A stretch of DNA of 64,000 bases from Pseudomonadota bacterium. Lineage in GTDB: Bacteria > Myxococcota_A > Polyangia > GCA-2747355. Position numbers and translations under genes: made by a program. Below the pieces are notes generated by a model. That model had not been told where the DNA came from and searched no databases. It saw only the letters and a program-made list of their open reading frames with translations. The stretch spans positions 1,262,614 through 1,326,613 of the forward strand of contig JADJTL010000001.1 in assembly GCA_016711215.1 (NCBI GenBank), written 5' to 3'. Shown piece by piece: positions 36,283-44,367 of the stretch. How positions within the stretch are numbered: position 1 is the stretch's first letter; each line of letters opens with the position of its first letter.

Positions 36283-36324
36283 GTCATGACCTGTACAGAT
36301 GTGAGGTGGTGAATGGATGTACAG
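36283..36324. promoter_or_regulatory. Tandem palindromes upstream of mrfA-like gene; candidate operator
   Basis: Two abutting 8-bp palindromes, GTCATGAC (36283-36290) and CTGTACAG (36291-36298), lie directly before the mrfA-like start. A second TGTACAG copy is at 36318-36324, 26 bp from the first. CTGT/ACAG half sites recall LexA boxes, but the canonical 8-bp spacing is absent, so the regulator is unknown. Confidence 0.4.
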
Positions 36325-36374
36325 TATTGCCGCGGCCGCCCTCGGTCAACTTTCCGCTGGGGCTTTCCGCTGCT

Positions 36375-36404
36375 TTGACAGTCCGCGTGGGCTTGCAGTA
36401 GAAG
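36375..36404 (+). promoter_or_regulatory. Sigma70-type promoter upstream of yicC
   Basis: TTGACA (36375-36380), an 18-bp spacer, then TAGAAG (36399-36404). The yicC start codon is 30 bases downstream. It could also serve gmk and rel. Confidence 0.65.
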
Positions 36405-36433
36405 CGGAACGAGCGCGCGGCAGGGAGATCCGG

Positions 36434-37321
36434 ATGCAGTCGATGACGGGTTTTGGTCGCGCCACGTTCGGCGTTGGGGGCGCCGCCTACCGTGTCGAGC
36501 TGCGCTCGCTCAACAGCCGTTTTCTCGACCTCAAGGTGCGCTTGCCCTGGTTCGATGGCGAGCTCGAAACCCGTATTTCCGCTGCAGTACGTGAACGCCT
36601 CGCGCGAGGGCGCGTCGACCTGGCGCTGTGGGATGACCAGGCTCCGGCTGGCGGCGGGGCGTCGCGGCTCGACCACGCGCTGGCGCTGCGCGCCGCCGCG
36701 GCGCTCGACGAGCTCGCTGAGCTTTGCGGCGGTGATCGCGCCTGCGCCGCGACGCTGCTTGGACCCGTTGCGGGGATCTTCACGCTCGGCGCGAGCCGAC
36801 CGGAGAGTGCGGCGCTTTGGGAGGGCAGCGACGCCAAGGGCCTCCGCCACGCCCTCGGCGCGGCGCTCGACCAGCTGCTGGTGATGCGCGCCCGCGAGGG
36901 GGCGGCGCTCGCCACGGAGCTGCGGCAACAGCTCGTTCGACTGCGCACGCTGGCCGCAAAGATGGCGCCGCTCGCCGCCGAGGAGCCCTCGCGCCGACAG
37001 CGGTTGCTCGCTGGACGCTTGGCCCAGCTCGCCGCGAGCCCCGTGGACCCGCAGCGCTTGGCGCAAGAGGTCGCGATCCTCGCCGAGCGCGCGGACGTCA
37101 GCGAGGAGCTGGCGCGGCTGGAGAGCCACTTTGACCAGCTCGAGGCGGTGCTCGGGGCCGCTGAGCCGATCGGCCGGCGCCTCGAGTTCCTGCTCCAAGA
37201 GGTGCATCGCGAGCTGAATACGCTGGCCACGAAGGCGACCTCTGCGGAGCTCGGGGTGCTCGTGCTGGACGCCAAGTCCTGGCTGGAGAAGATGCGTGAG
37301 CAGGCGCAGAATGTCGAATAG
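36434..37321 (+). CDS. YicC/YloC-family endoribonuclease
   Basis: A 295-aa protein with the family's opening MQSMTGFGRA, ELRSLNSRFLDLKVRLP, and conserved end (RRLEFLLQEVHRELNTLATK, with KMREQAQNVE at the C-terminus). YicC-type proteins are reported RNases acting on small RNAs and mRNA. The gene commonly precedes gmk, as here. ATG 36434 follows GGGAGA and starts at the conserved MQSMTG. Confidence 0.92.
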   Translation: MQSMTGFGRATFGVGGAAYRVELRSLNSRFLDLKVRLPWFDGELETRISAAVRERLARGRVDLALWDDQAPAGGGASRLDHALALRAAAALDELAELCGGDRACAATLLGPVAGIFTLGASRPESAALWEGSDAKGLRHALGAALDQLLVMRAREGAALATELRQQLVRLRTLAAKMAPLAAEEPSRRQRLLAGRLAQLAASPVDPQRLAQEVAILAERADVSEELARLESHFDQLEAVLGAAEPIGRRLEFLLQEVHRELNTLATKATSAELGVLVLDAKSWLEKMREQAQNVE

Positions 37322-37415
37322 GTCACGAGTGTCGAACAGGTCACATCGGTGTCGGCGCGGAAGCGGTGCCTCCTGCTGCGCGTGGCGGCTGCCTTCGATC
37401 CAGGCGGGGTGAAGC

Positions 37416-38054
37416 GTGGTGACGACTGATCGGGGTTTGCTCTTGGTCGTATCCTCGCCCTCGGGCGCGGGGAAGACCACGCTCTGTCGCCGCCTGCAGC
37501 AGGAGTTTCCGGCGCTGGCGTTCTCGGTCTCGTACACGACGCGCCCGCCGCGCAGTGGTGAACACGCGGGTCACGACTACCATTTCGTCTCACCGGAGAA
37601 GTTCCAAGCCATGGTCGCCGCGGGACGCTTCGCCGAGTGGGCGGAGGTCCATGGCGAGCGCTATGGCACGGATCGCGAGCCGCTCGGGTTGGCGGTCGCG
37701 GGCGGGCGAGACGTGCTCTTCGACGTCGATTGGCAGGGTGCCCGGGCGCTGCGCGCGGCGTTTCCGATCGATACCGTCCTGGTCTTCGTCCTGCCGCCGA
37801 GCCTCGGCGAGCTGGAAGGACGGCTGCGCGGCCGCGGCACCGACCAGCCCGATATCGTCGCCCGCCGGCTCGCGCGCGCCGGATCAGAGCTGAGCTGCTT
37901 CACGAGCTACGACTTCCTGGTGATCAACGACGACGTCGATTGTGCTTACCAGGAGCTGCGCGCCGTCTATGTCGCGGCGCGCTGCGCTCAGCTGCGCCGC
38001 GCGCCCTTCGCGCGAACCCTCGTCGCGCAACTCGAGCCGCCGGGCGCCAGCTGA
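37416..38054 (+). CDS. gmk: Guanylate kinase
   Basis: A 212-aa enzyme phosphorylating GMP to GDP. P-loop SSPSGAGKTTL (Lys20), the GMP-binding SYTTRPPRSGE, HYFVS-type motif as DYHFVSPEKF, and DVDWQGARALR. The GTG start gives a normal N-terminus. It sits between yicC and rel; the omega-subunit gene rpoZ, which often follows gmk, is not present in the 91-bp gap. Confidence 0.96.
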   Translation: MVTTDRGLLLVVSSPSGAGKTTLCRRLQQEFPALAFSVSYTTRPPRSGEHAGHDYHFVSPEKFQAMVAAGRFAEWAEVHGERYGTDREPLGLAVAGGRDVLFDVDWQGARALRAAFPIDTVLVFVLPPSLGELEGRLRGRGTDQPDIVARRLARAGSELSCFTSYDFLVINDDVDCAYQELRAVYVAARCAQLRRAPFARTLVAQLEPPGAS

Positions 38055-38145
38055 CCATATTGCTCCGCAGCGCCTCGCGCCATAGACTTGCTCCGGGCCG
38101 CGACCGCAGGGCGACGCATGAACGCCGGGTCGGCCCCGAACACCA

Positions 38146-40377
38146 ATGAAAGCCGATCCTCCAGCAGTCGCCGCGCCTCCGACCGACGCACTCGCCGCCG
38201 AGGCGTTCGAGGAGGCGTCGCTGCGGCCGCGCGTCGACGAGATCATCAACAAGGTCCTACACTACAACGCGAACGCCGACGTCGCCTTGCTCGAGCGCGC
38301 CTTCGTTGCAGCGGCCCGGGCCCACGCTGGTCAGCGGCGCAAGTCGGGCGAGCCCTACCTCGTGCACCCGCTCGGCGTCACCGCGGTGATCGCTGACCTC
38401 AAGCTCGACGTGCCGAGCCTCTGCGCCGGACTGCTCCACGACTGCGTCGAAGACACGGAGATGACGGTCGAGCAGGTCGCGGCCGAGTTCTCGCCGGCGA
38501 TCGCTGCCCTCGTCGATGGTGTGACCAAGCTCGGACGACTGCCCTGGAATACCCGCGAGGAGCGCCAGGCTGAGAATTTTCGCAAGATGCTCGTCGCGAT
38601 GGCCGAGGATATCCGCGTCATCCTGATCAAGCTCGCTGATCGCACTGACAATATGCGGACGCTCGGTCATGTCTCCGAGGAGCGGCAGGAGCGCACCGCC
38701 CGCGAGACCCTCGAGATCTACGCGCCCCTTGCGAATCGGCTGGGCATCTACTGGCTGCGCGCGGAGCTCGAGGACCTGGCCTTTCGCTACCTCTACCCGA
38801 ACGAGTACCGCGCGCTGATCGATGCGCTGGCGGCGTCAGCCGAGGAGCGGCGCGCGTATATCGCGCAGGTCGAGGGACTGCTGCGCCAGCTGATGAACGA
38901 CAACGACCTGGCGTGCGACGTCAGCGGGCGCGCCAAGAACCTCTGGGGCATCTACGCCAAGATGCGTCGCACTCAGCGCACGCTCAACGACATCCATGAC
39001 GTCGTCGCCTTTCGCGTCGTGACGCACAGCATCCGCGACTGTTACGCCGCCCTCGGCGCGGTGCATGAGCACTTCACGCCGATCCCAGGGCGCTTCAAAG
39101 ACTACGTCGCGATGCCGAAGCCCAACCAGTACCAATCGCTGCACACCTCGTTGATTGGTCCGCGCGGCGAGCGGCTCGAGGTGCAGATCCGGACCACCGA
39201 GATGCAGCGGGTGGCGGAGGAGGGCATCGCCGCACATTGGGTCTACAAGGAAGGCGCCAGCGTGCTCTCGAGCGAGGATCAGCAGAAGTTCGCCTGGCTG
39301 CGACAGCTCGTCGAGTTCCAGCGCGATCTCCACGATCCGGCGGAGTTCATCGACGCGGTGAAGATCGATCTCTTCAGCGACGAGGTCTATGTCTTCACCC
39401 CGCGCGGCGACGTCAAGGCGCTGCCGGCAGGGGCGACGCCGATCGACTTCGCCTTCGCGATCCACACCGAGGTCGGCCTGCATTGCACGGGAGCCAAGGT
39501 CAACGGCCACATCGTCCCCTTGCGCTACCGGCTGCGCAACGGCGACACGGTCGAGATCGTCACGAATCCGAAGCAAAAGCCCAGCAAGGACTGGCTCAAG
39601 TTCTGCGCGACCGCACGGGCGCGTGCAAAGATCCGCCACTACATTCGACGTGAACGGCGCGAGCGCGGGCGCGCGCTCGGCTGGGAGCTGCTCGAGCGCG
39701 CCTTTCGCGCGCAGGGGCACTCGCTTACCAAGCTCGAGAAGGACGGACAGCTCGACAAGGCAGCGGTCGGCCTGCACGCCGGCCAGCGCGCCGAAGAGCT
39801 GCTGATGCAGGTCGGCTTTGGCAAGGTGACGCCGCTGCAGGTGGTGCGCACCCTGCTGCCGGAGACGGTGGTCGAGGAGGCGCCGGAGCCGGCCGCGAAC
39901 CGGCTGATCAGCATCTTCCGCAAGGCGCGCCGCCGCCCGGCGCCGAGCGGGATTCGCGTTCAGGGAGAGGACGACGTCCTGGTCCGCTTCGCCCAGTGCT
40001 GCCATCCGCTACCGGGCGACGCGATCATGGGCTTCATCACGCGCGGCCGCGGCGTGACGGTGCATAAGCTCGATTGCTCGAAGGCCCTCGATCTCGACCC
40101 CGAACGACGCATCGAGGTGGCCTGGGATAGCGCGGCCAACGTCGAGCATGCGGTCAAGATCAACGTCCACGCCAACGACAAGCCCGGGCTGCTCGCCGAG
40201 ATGACCCACGCCTTCTCGGAGCAAGGGGTCAACATCGCCCAAGCCAACTGCCGCGTCACCGCGACGGGCCGGGCGATCAACACCTTCCACGTTCAGGTCG
40301 CGCACCTCGACCACCTCAAGCAGGTGATGCGCGCGATCAAGAAGATCAAGGGCGTATACTCGGTCGACCGGCTCTAG
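38146..40377 (+). CDS. Bifunctional (p)ppGpp synthetase/hydrolase, RelA/SpoT family
   Basis: A 743-aa long Rel protein. The HD hydrolase domain appears intact (PYLVHPLGV, then LLHDCVEDT, HD pair present), followed by the synthetase domain (GRFKDYVAMPKPNQYQSLHT, EVQIRTTEM). TGS (DVKALPAGATPIDFAFAIH), a zinc-finger-like helical region (RFAQCCHPLPGD) and a C-terminal ACT domain (KINVHANDKPGLLAEMTHAF) follow. The complete architecture suggests both synthesis and hydrolysis of the stringent-response alarmone. ATG 38146 is the first start in frame after gmk. Confidence 0.95.
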   Translation: MKADPPAVAAPPTDALAAEAFEEASLRPRVDEIINKVLHYNANADVALLERAFVAAARAHAGQRRKSGEPYLVHPLGVTAVIADLKLDVPSLCAGLLHDCVEDTEMTVEQVAAEFSPAIAALVDGVTKLGRLPWNTREERQAENFRKMLVAMAEDIRVILIKLADRTDNMRTLGHVSEERQERTARETLEIYAPLANRLGIYWLRAELEDLAFRYLYPNEYRALIDALAASAEERRAYIAQVEGLLRQLMNDNDLACDVSGRAKNLWGIYAKMRRTQRTLNDIHDVVAFRVVTHSIRDCYAALGAVHEHFTPIPGRFKDYVAMPKPNQYQSLHTSLIGPRGERLEVQIRTTEMQRVAEEGIAAHWVYKEGASVLSSEDQQKFAWLRQLVEFQRDLHDPAEFIDAVKIDLFSDEVYVFTPRGDVKALPAGATPIDFAFAIHTEVGLHCTGAKVNGHIVPLRYRLRNGDTVEIVTNPKQKPSKDWLKFCATARARAKIRHYIRRERRERGRALGWELLERAFRAQGHSLTKLEKDGQLDKAAVGLHAGQRAEELLMQVGFGKVTPLQVVRTLLPETVVEEAPEPAANRLISIFRKARRRPAPSGIRVQGEDDVLVRFAQCCHPLPGDAIMGFITRGRGVTVHKLDCSKALDLDPERRIEVAWDSAANVEHAVKINVHANDKPGLLAEMTHAFSEQGVNIAQANCRVTATGRAINTFHVQVAHLDHLKQVMRAIKKIKGVYSVDRL

Positions 40378-40396
40378 CCGCCCTACAGGCGCAGGC

Positions 40397-40429
40397 AGGT
40401 CTACGGGTGCATAAAGGTCTACGGGTGCA
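40397..40429. repeat. 15-bp direct repeat, two copies, after rel
   Basis: AGGTCTACGGGTGCA occurs at 40397-40411 and 40415-40429, 18 bp apart, just after the rel stop codon. No gene is seen on either strand here. Confidence 0.85.
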
Positions 40430-40476
40430 GGCGGCGGGGTAGCTGCTGCAGGCGCGCGGCGGAAGCCATGTAGGCG

Positions 40477-40521
40477 CGGTCGTGCATGCAGCGGTCGTGC
40501 ATGCAGCGGTCGTGCATGCAG
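40477..40521. repeat. 15-bp tandem repeat, three perfect copies
   Basis: CGGTCGTGCATGCAG is repeated at 40477-40491, 40492-40506 and 40507-40521, with a partial fourth copy (CGGTCGTGCAG) from 40526. It lies between the convergent rel and small basic protein genes. Each unit contains the palindrome TGCATGCA or GCATGC. Confidence 0.9.
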
Positions 40522-40582
40522 TCTTCGGTCGTGCAGCGAAGCGCGAGGGGCCCTATCACGACGGGCCGGGGGGTAGCGCGCG

Positions 40583-40753
40583 CTAGCCCCCGACGGGCGC
40601 CGTCGGGGCCGGCTGGCCGGGCTCGCCCAGCGCCGCGAAGAACTCGGCATAGCTCAGCGTGCTCTTGCGTGCGGTAATCGCCTTGCGCTTGCGACCCGCC
40701 TTGCGCCGACGCATGCGCCGACGCTCCTCGACAATCTTTGTGTTTGAAGCCAT
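40583..40753 (-). CDS. Small, highly basic conserved-looking protein (56 aa)
   Basis: The frame reads MASNTKIVEERRRMRRRKAG, then RKRKAITARKSTLSYAEFFA and a Pro/Gly/Ala tail. The N-terminal 30 residues are over 40% Arg/Lys, suggesting RNA or ribosome binding; it also resembles bL/bS-type small ribosomal proteins in composition only. Support: GGAG 7 bases before the ATG and a strong promoter (TTGACA-17-TAAGAG) upstream. A 9-bp stem (CCCCGACGG/CCGTCGGGG, 40588-40608) lies in its 3' end. I cannot assign a family. Confidence 0.75.
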   Translation of the reverse strand: MASNTKIVEERRRMRRRKAGRKRKAITARKSTLSYAEFFAALGEPGQPAPTAPVGG

Positions 40754-40774
40754 CACAATCTCCAGGGCGGAGCA

Positions 40775-40803
40775 CTCTTAACGGATCCCTTGGCCGCTGT
40801 CAA
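40775..40803 (-). promoter_or_regulatory. Sigma70-type promoter of the 56-aa basic protein gene
   Basis: On the minus strand TTGACA (40803-40798), 17-bp spacer, TAAGAG (40780-40775). The start codon is 22 bases downstream of the -10 box. Confidence 0.75.
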
Positions 40804-40950
40804 ATGACGGCAAATGACGATCGGGCCTCCCGCTTGGCGCTCGCCTGCGACCGCGCAACGGGCCCGCACGCGGGGCGCAACGAGGAGGCATTGCGGGGGC
40901 GCCAGTTGGTGTAGACTGCAACCGCAACCGAGCCAGCGAGAGGACTCCCG

Positions 40951-42882
40951 ATGAGCGGTGCATCGAATCCGCGTACCAACGCTTGCCTCAAGTGCCAGAA
41001 TCATAACCCGACGGAGGCCGTCTTCTGCGGCTTCTGCGGCGCCAGTCTCCGCGAGCGCAAGGCGCCCGCCCCGGAGAAGGCCACCCTCTTCGGCTATGTG
41101 GCCGATGGCGTGCTTCACACGGGCGCGATGCCACAGCCCGCCGCCGGGCCACCAGCCAGCGAGCGCGCTGCGACCACGCCCGAGCGTGCGGCGACGCCGG
41201 GCGCCGCGGGCGCAGAATCGGCGCCACTGTTGGCCGGGAGGTACCGCCTCGGGGCGACCCTGGGACGTCTGCCCGTCGGCGAGCTGCGCGCGGCGAGCGA
41301 TTCGGCCGCTGGCGAAACGGTGACGCTCTTGCTGGTCGATCCCGCTGCGATCGCTTCGACGATCGAGCTCGAGCGGGCCCGTCGCGAGCTGCGTCAGCTG
41401 CAGAAGGCGGCCAGCCCGCAGTTGCTGCGGGTGATCGACCACGGCCGCGATGCCGACCAGGGCTTCTTCATCGCCATCGAGCCCTTGAAAGGATCGACGC
41501 TGGCAGACGAGGTGGCCAAGGGGCCACTCAGTCTGCAGCGCGCGGCACACATCGCCGGGGAGGTCGCCGAGGGGTTGGCCGCTGTGCAAAAGGTCGGCGT
41601 CGTTCATCGGGACTTGGCGCCTGAGAACGTTTGGCTGCTCTCCGATGGATCAACGCGACTCCTCTGCTGCAGCGTTGCGGCGCCGATCAAGGGCGAGATT
41701 CATGGCACGGCGGCGTTCCTCAGCCCGGAGCAGGCCACCGCTCGACCGGTCGATCAGCGTTCGAACATCTATAGTCTGGGCGCGCTCCTGCACTTCATGC
41801 TCGCCGGCAATCCGCCCTTCGTCGGGGATTCCGCGAGCGTCCTGCGTCAGCATCAGGACGATGCCCCGCCGACCCTGGTGCAGCGTCGGCCCGACCTCGC
41901 GTTGGCGGACAGGGTCGACGCGCTGATCGCCAAGGCGATGGATAAATCGCCGAGTCGCCGGCACCTGACGCTGCGCCAGCTCCTGCGCGAGCTCGAGGCG
42001 ATCGTCAGCCCGGCGGCGTCGGGTGAGGTGCCGCCACCGGCGCGACCGCAGCCGATAACCACCCCTGTCCATGGCGTCACGGCGCTGAGTGGCGGCGCAC
42101 GCCCACCCTCGTCCGAGTGGTCAGTCGCCCGCCAGCCAACCATGGTGCCGACGCGACCGCCCGCGACGCGCGCGGCGGCTCCAGAGGCGCCGCGCAGCGC
42201 GGCGTTCCCCTCGCAACGGACCGGCGAGGGGATGACCAGCGAGGGATCGCTGCTCGGCAGCAACGCAGCCATCACCTCGGCGGTCGCAGGCACCTACGCC
42301 ACCCAGCCGCCGACGAGCGGCGCAGCCCAGGGCCGAAGCGCCTTCCCCTCGCGCGCGGCCGAGGCTGAGGCGACGATCCCCGACGATCTCGACCAGAAGC
42401 AGCCCGCGCAGCGGGCTCAGGTTCCGGCGGAACGGCCATCCGCCAGCGGTGCCAGCGGTGGGCCTGTAGCAGGACCTGCGCCTGCGGGACCTGCAGCCGC
42501 CGCCACCGCCGCGCCCGCAGCCGGCGGCCCTGGGGCCTTTCGCGAGACGATGTGGTTCTTCCGCGGGGAGGTCGAGTCGGCGCTGGCAGAACAGGGCGCC
42601 GCCGCGGAGGCCATCCCGCCGGACGCACAGGAGCTCGCCGAGAAGTACACCGACGCCGCTGATCTCAGCGACGAGGCAGCCCAGCGGCTCTCGCTGCGCA
42701 CCGGCAAGACGCAGATGATGCAACGGCCGGCGGTCGTGCCCAGCGGATCCGTCCCGGGCGCCCGCATGGAGGTCGAGGATCTGGTCGGCGAGTTCAACCA
42801 GGGCCGCAAGATCGGCATCGCCATCGGGGTGGTGCTGGCCGTCGCCGCGCTCGCGACGATCGTCTGGCTCGTGCTGCGCTGA
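40951..42882 (+). CDS. Zinc-ribbon, tail-anchored Ser/Thr pseudokinase
   Basis: A 643-aa protein. A CxxC-10-CxxC zinc ribbon (Cys12, 15, 26, 29) is followed by a kinase-fold region (about residues 95-350) whose landmarks are degenerate. The Gly loop is GATLGRLPVGELRAA, the VAIK lysine is replaced (VTLLLVD, 124-130), HRDLKPEN reads HRDLAPEN (219-226), and the DFG motif is missing (LLCCSVAAP, 237-245). The SPEQATA and IYSLGALLHFMLAG parts of the C-lobe remain. A long Ala/Pro-rich linker leads to a C-terminal membrane helix (IGIAIGVVLAVAALATIVWL). Probably a catalytically dead scaffold or ligand binder (inference). Confidence 0.88.
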   Translation: MSGASNPRTNACLKCQNHNPTEAVFCGFCGASLRERKAPAPEKATLFGYVADGVLHTGAMPQPAAGPPASERAATTPERAATPGAAGAESAPLLAGRYRLGATLGRLPVGELRAASDSAAGETVTLLLVDPAAIASTIELERARRELRQLQKAASPQLLRVIDHGRDADQGFFIAIEPLKGSTLADEVAKGPLSLQRAAHIAGEVAEGLAAVQKVGVVHRDLAPENVWLLSDGSTRLLCCSVAAPIKGEIHGTAAFLSPEQATARPVDQRSNIYSLGALLHFMLAGNPPFVGDSASVLRQHQDDAPPTLVQRRPDLALADRVDALIAKAMDKSPSRRHLTLRQLLRELEAIVSPAASGEVPPPARPQPITTPVHGVTALSGGARPPSSEWSVARQPTMVPTRPPATRAAAPEAPRSAAFPSQRTGEGMTSEGSLLGSNAAITSAVAGTYATQPPTSGAAQGRSAFPSRAAEAEATIPDDLDQKQPAQRAQVPAERPSASGASGGPVAGPAPAGPAAAATAAPAAGGPGAFRETMWFFRGEVESALAEQGAAAEAIPPDAQELAEKYTDAADLSDEAAQRLSLRTGKTQMMQRPAVVPSGSVPGARMEVEDLVGEFNQGRKIGIAIGVVLAVAALATIVWLVLR

Positions 42883-42978
42883 TTCGAGGGGGGCTGGGCG
42901 AAGCCCGCTGGCGCGGCAGCCTCGACAGGGCGACAGGCCCGGCGAGCGTCGGGATCAAAGCGCTGCGCGCGATCAGAT

Positions 42979-43006
42979 CCTCGCAGTGCCTTCCTCGCAG
43001 TGCCTT
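42979..43006. repeat. 14-bp tandem duplication between convergent genes
   Basis: CCTCGCAGTGCCTT occurs twice in tandem (42979-42992, 42993-43006), followed by two degenerate relatives containing CAGTGCTTGACGG up to about 43042, where they run into the 3' end of the KOW gene. Confidence 0.8.
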
Positions 43007-43028
43007 CCTTTCAGTGCTTGACGGGCTC

Positions 43029-43958
43029 TCAGTGCTTGACGGCGTCTTCGCCGCTGAGCCTGACCGCCACCGACCCCAGCAGGACCTTGAGGCTGCCCTT
43101 GGTGTCGGTGGCCTGGACCACCCCGAGCTTGCCGGCGAAGGGGCCGCGCGTCACGCGCACCCGATCGCCCTTGACGAGGCCACGCGTCTTGGTCTCGTGC
43201 TGATGGTCCCGCAGCGCCTCGCGCACCGAGACGAAATCATTGTCTCGGCGCCAGGCGCCGTAGTGCAGCACCGGGAGCAAGCGGTCGAGTAAGGCGCCGA
43301 TGCGATCAGCGAAGGCCGCACCAGCCGCAACGGCGTCGTCGCGGTCGATCGTGCAGCGAATCACGAACCAGTCCTGCGCCTGCGCGAGCCCGGCGAGCAA
43401 GGTCTGCAAGCCAGCGTCGTCGAGAGCCGCGGGATCCTGCGGCGGCCCGCCGTCCAACTCGATCGAGAACGCATTGGAAAGCCCGTGCAGCGCCGCCAGC
43501 AGCCGCTCGCGCTGGAAGAAGTCGTGGCTCTTGCGCACGAGGTTACCGCTGTCGACGGTCGCGTCGGCGTGCAAGCGCAAGGCGACCTCCACGGCCGCCT
43601 GATCGATCGCGACGCAGAGGAAGACGTGCTGACGCAGCGGCGATGGATCACCGATCAGCGAGGCCATGCTGCGCTTGCGGGTCAGGAGCCCGTCGAGTTC
43701 GCGACGCGCCTCCGTATCGCGCGCGAGGTAGAGCTGCTGGCGCGCGACGCGGTGATGATTCCAAAGCGCCGGATGCTCTGCGCTGAGTTCGAAGGCCAGC
43801 GGGGCGCCGTCACCGACGTGGAGCCGCGGAGCGAGGCCGCGCGCCAGCGCCTCCAGCTTCTCTTTAACCTCTAGCCGCTGGCGATTGAAGACGTTGCTCG
43901 CCCACTTCTCGGGCCGGTAGGTGTCGAAGTCCGCTTGGGAGAAGCCGATGAACTGCAC
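43029..43958 (-). CDS. KOW-motif protein of unknown function
   Basis: A 309-aa protein. The N-terminal 250 residues match no family I recognise: MQFIGFSQADFDTYRPEKWA, predicted mixed alpha/beta, with SFQRERLLAAL-type helices. The C-terminal 50 residues contain a KOW motif (KGDRVRVTRGPFAGKLGVVQ), as in NusG and ribosomal L24/L26, suggesting RNA or ribosome contact. The GTG start lies almost exactly at the transcription start predicted from TTGACA-18-GATACT, and no other start exists nearby, so the mRNA may be leaderless. Confidence 0.75.
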   Translation of the reverse strand: MQFIGFSQADFDTYRPEKWASNVFNRQRLEVKEKLEALARGLAPRLHVGDGAPLAFELSAEHPALWNHHRVARQQLYLARDTEARRELDGLLTRKRSMASLIGDPSPLRQHVFLCVAIDQAAVEVALRLHADATVDSGNLVRKSHDFFQRERLLAALHGLSNAFSIELDGGPPQDPAALDDAGLQTLLAGLAQAQDWFVIRCTIDRDDAVAAGAAFADRIGALLDRLLPVLHYGAWRRDNDFVSVREALRDHQHETKTRGLVKGDRVRVTRGPFAGKLGVVQATDTKGSLKVLLGSVAVRLSGEDAVKH

Positions 43959-43965
43959 GGCGCCG

Positions 43966-43995
43966 AGTATCGCGGGGGCGTCGGCACAGTGTCAA
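43966..43995 (-). promoter_or_regulatory. Promoter of the KOW-protein gene, possibly giving a leaderless mRNA
   Basis: On the minus strand TTGACA (43995-43990), 18-bp spacer, GATACT (43971-43966). The first in-frame start codon, GTG 43958, begins 7 bases after the -10 box. Confidence 0.6.
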
Positions 43996-44042
43996 TCGCG
44001 CGCCGCGCGCCGCAGACCAACCACAGGCGAGCGCAGGTGACG

Positions 44043-44261
44043 CTAGAGCGTGTCGCCGAGGCGACCGTCGTCGTCGAAGCTGCTGATATCCACGCCGGCG
44101 TCCTGGTCGAGGTCGACCTCGTCGCCCAGATCTCGCGCGCGCGGCGCGGCGGTGGTCTCCGCGGCGGAGGCCGCCGGGCCACCGCGATCGGGCGCGCCCG
44201 CGGCGGCGCCGTGTTGGTTGAAGCGCTCGAGCGCGCGGCAAAGCTCTTCATAGGGAATCAT
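44043..44261 (-). CDS. Small acidic protein of unknown function (72 aa)
   Basis: Begins MIPYEELCRALERFNQHGAA and ends in a strongly acidic tail (DLGDEVDLDQDAGVDISSFD). ATG 44261 is supported by GGAGG 5 bases upstream; the open frame extends further but without such a site. High third-position GC supports coding. It lies between the KOW gene and tmk on the same strand. No family is recognised; a regulatory or adaptor role would be a guess. Confidence 0.65.
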   Translation of the reverse strand: MIPYEELCRALERFNQHGAAAGAPDRGGPAASAAETTAAPRARDLGDEVDLDQDAGVDISSFDDDGRLGDTL

Positions 44262-44367
44262 GGTCGCCTCCACGCGATGACTGGCTGCAGATCGTAGCCC
44301 GCCTGCGCGCCGCGAGGCAAGGTTCCGCCCCGCGCGCGTCAACGCTCCGCGCCACGCGGGCGCTGGC

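Noticed and set aside
36283..36324. Canonical LexA box
   Set aside because: CTGT and ACAG half sites are adjacent rather than 8 bp apart, and no known deltaproteobacterial LexA motif fits; kept only as an unassigned operator.
40419..40775. 118-codon minus-strand frame overlapping the 56-aa gene
   Set aside because: It runs through the tandem repeats, producing a repetitive peptide, whereas the 56-aa frame has promoter, ribosome site and coherent composition.
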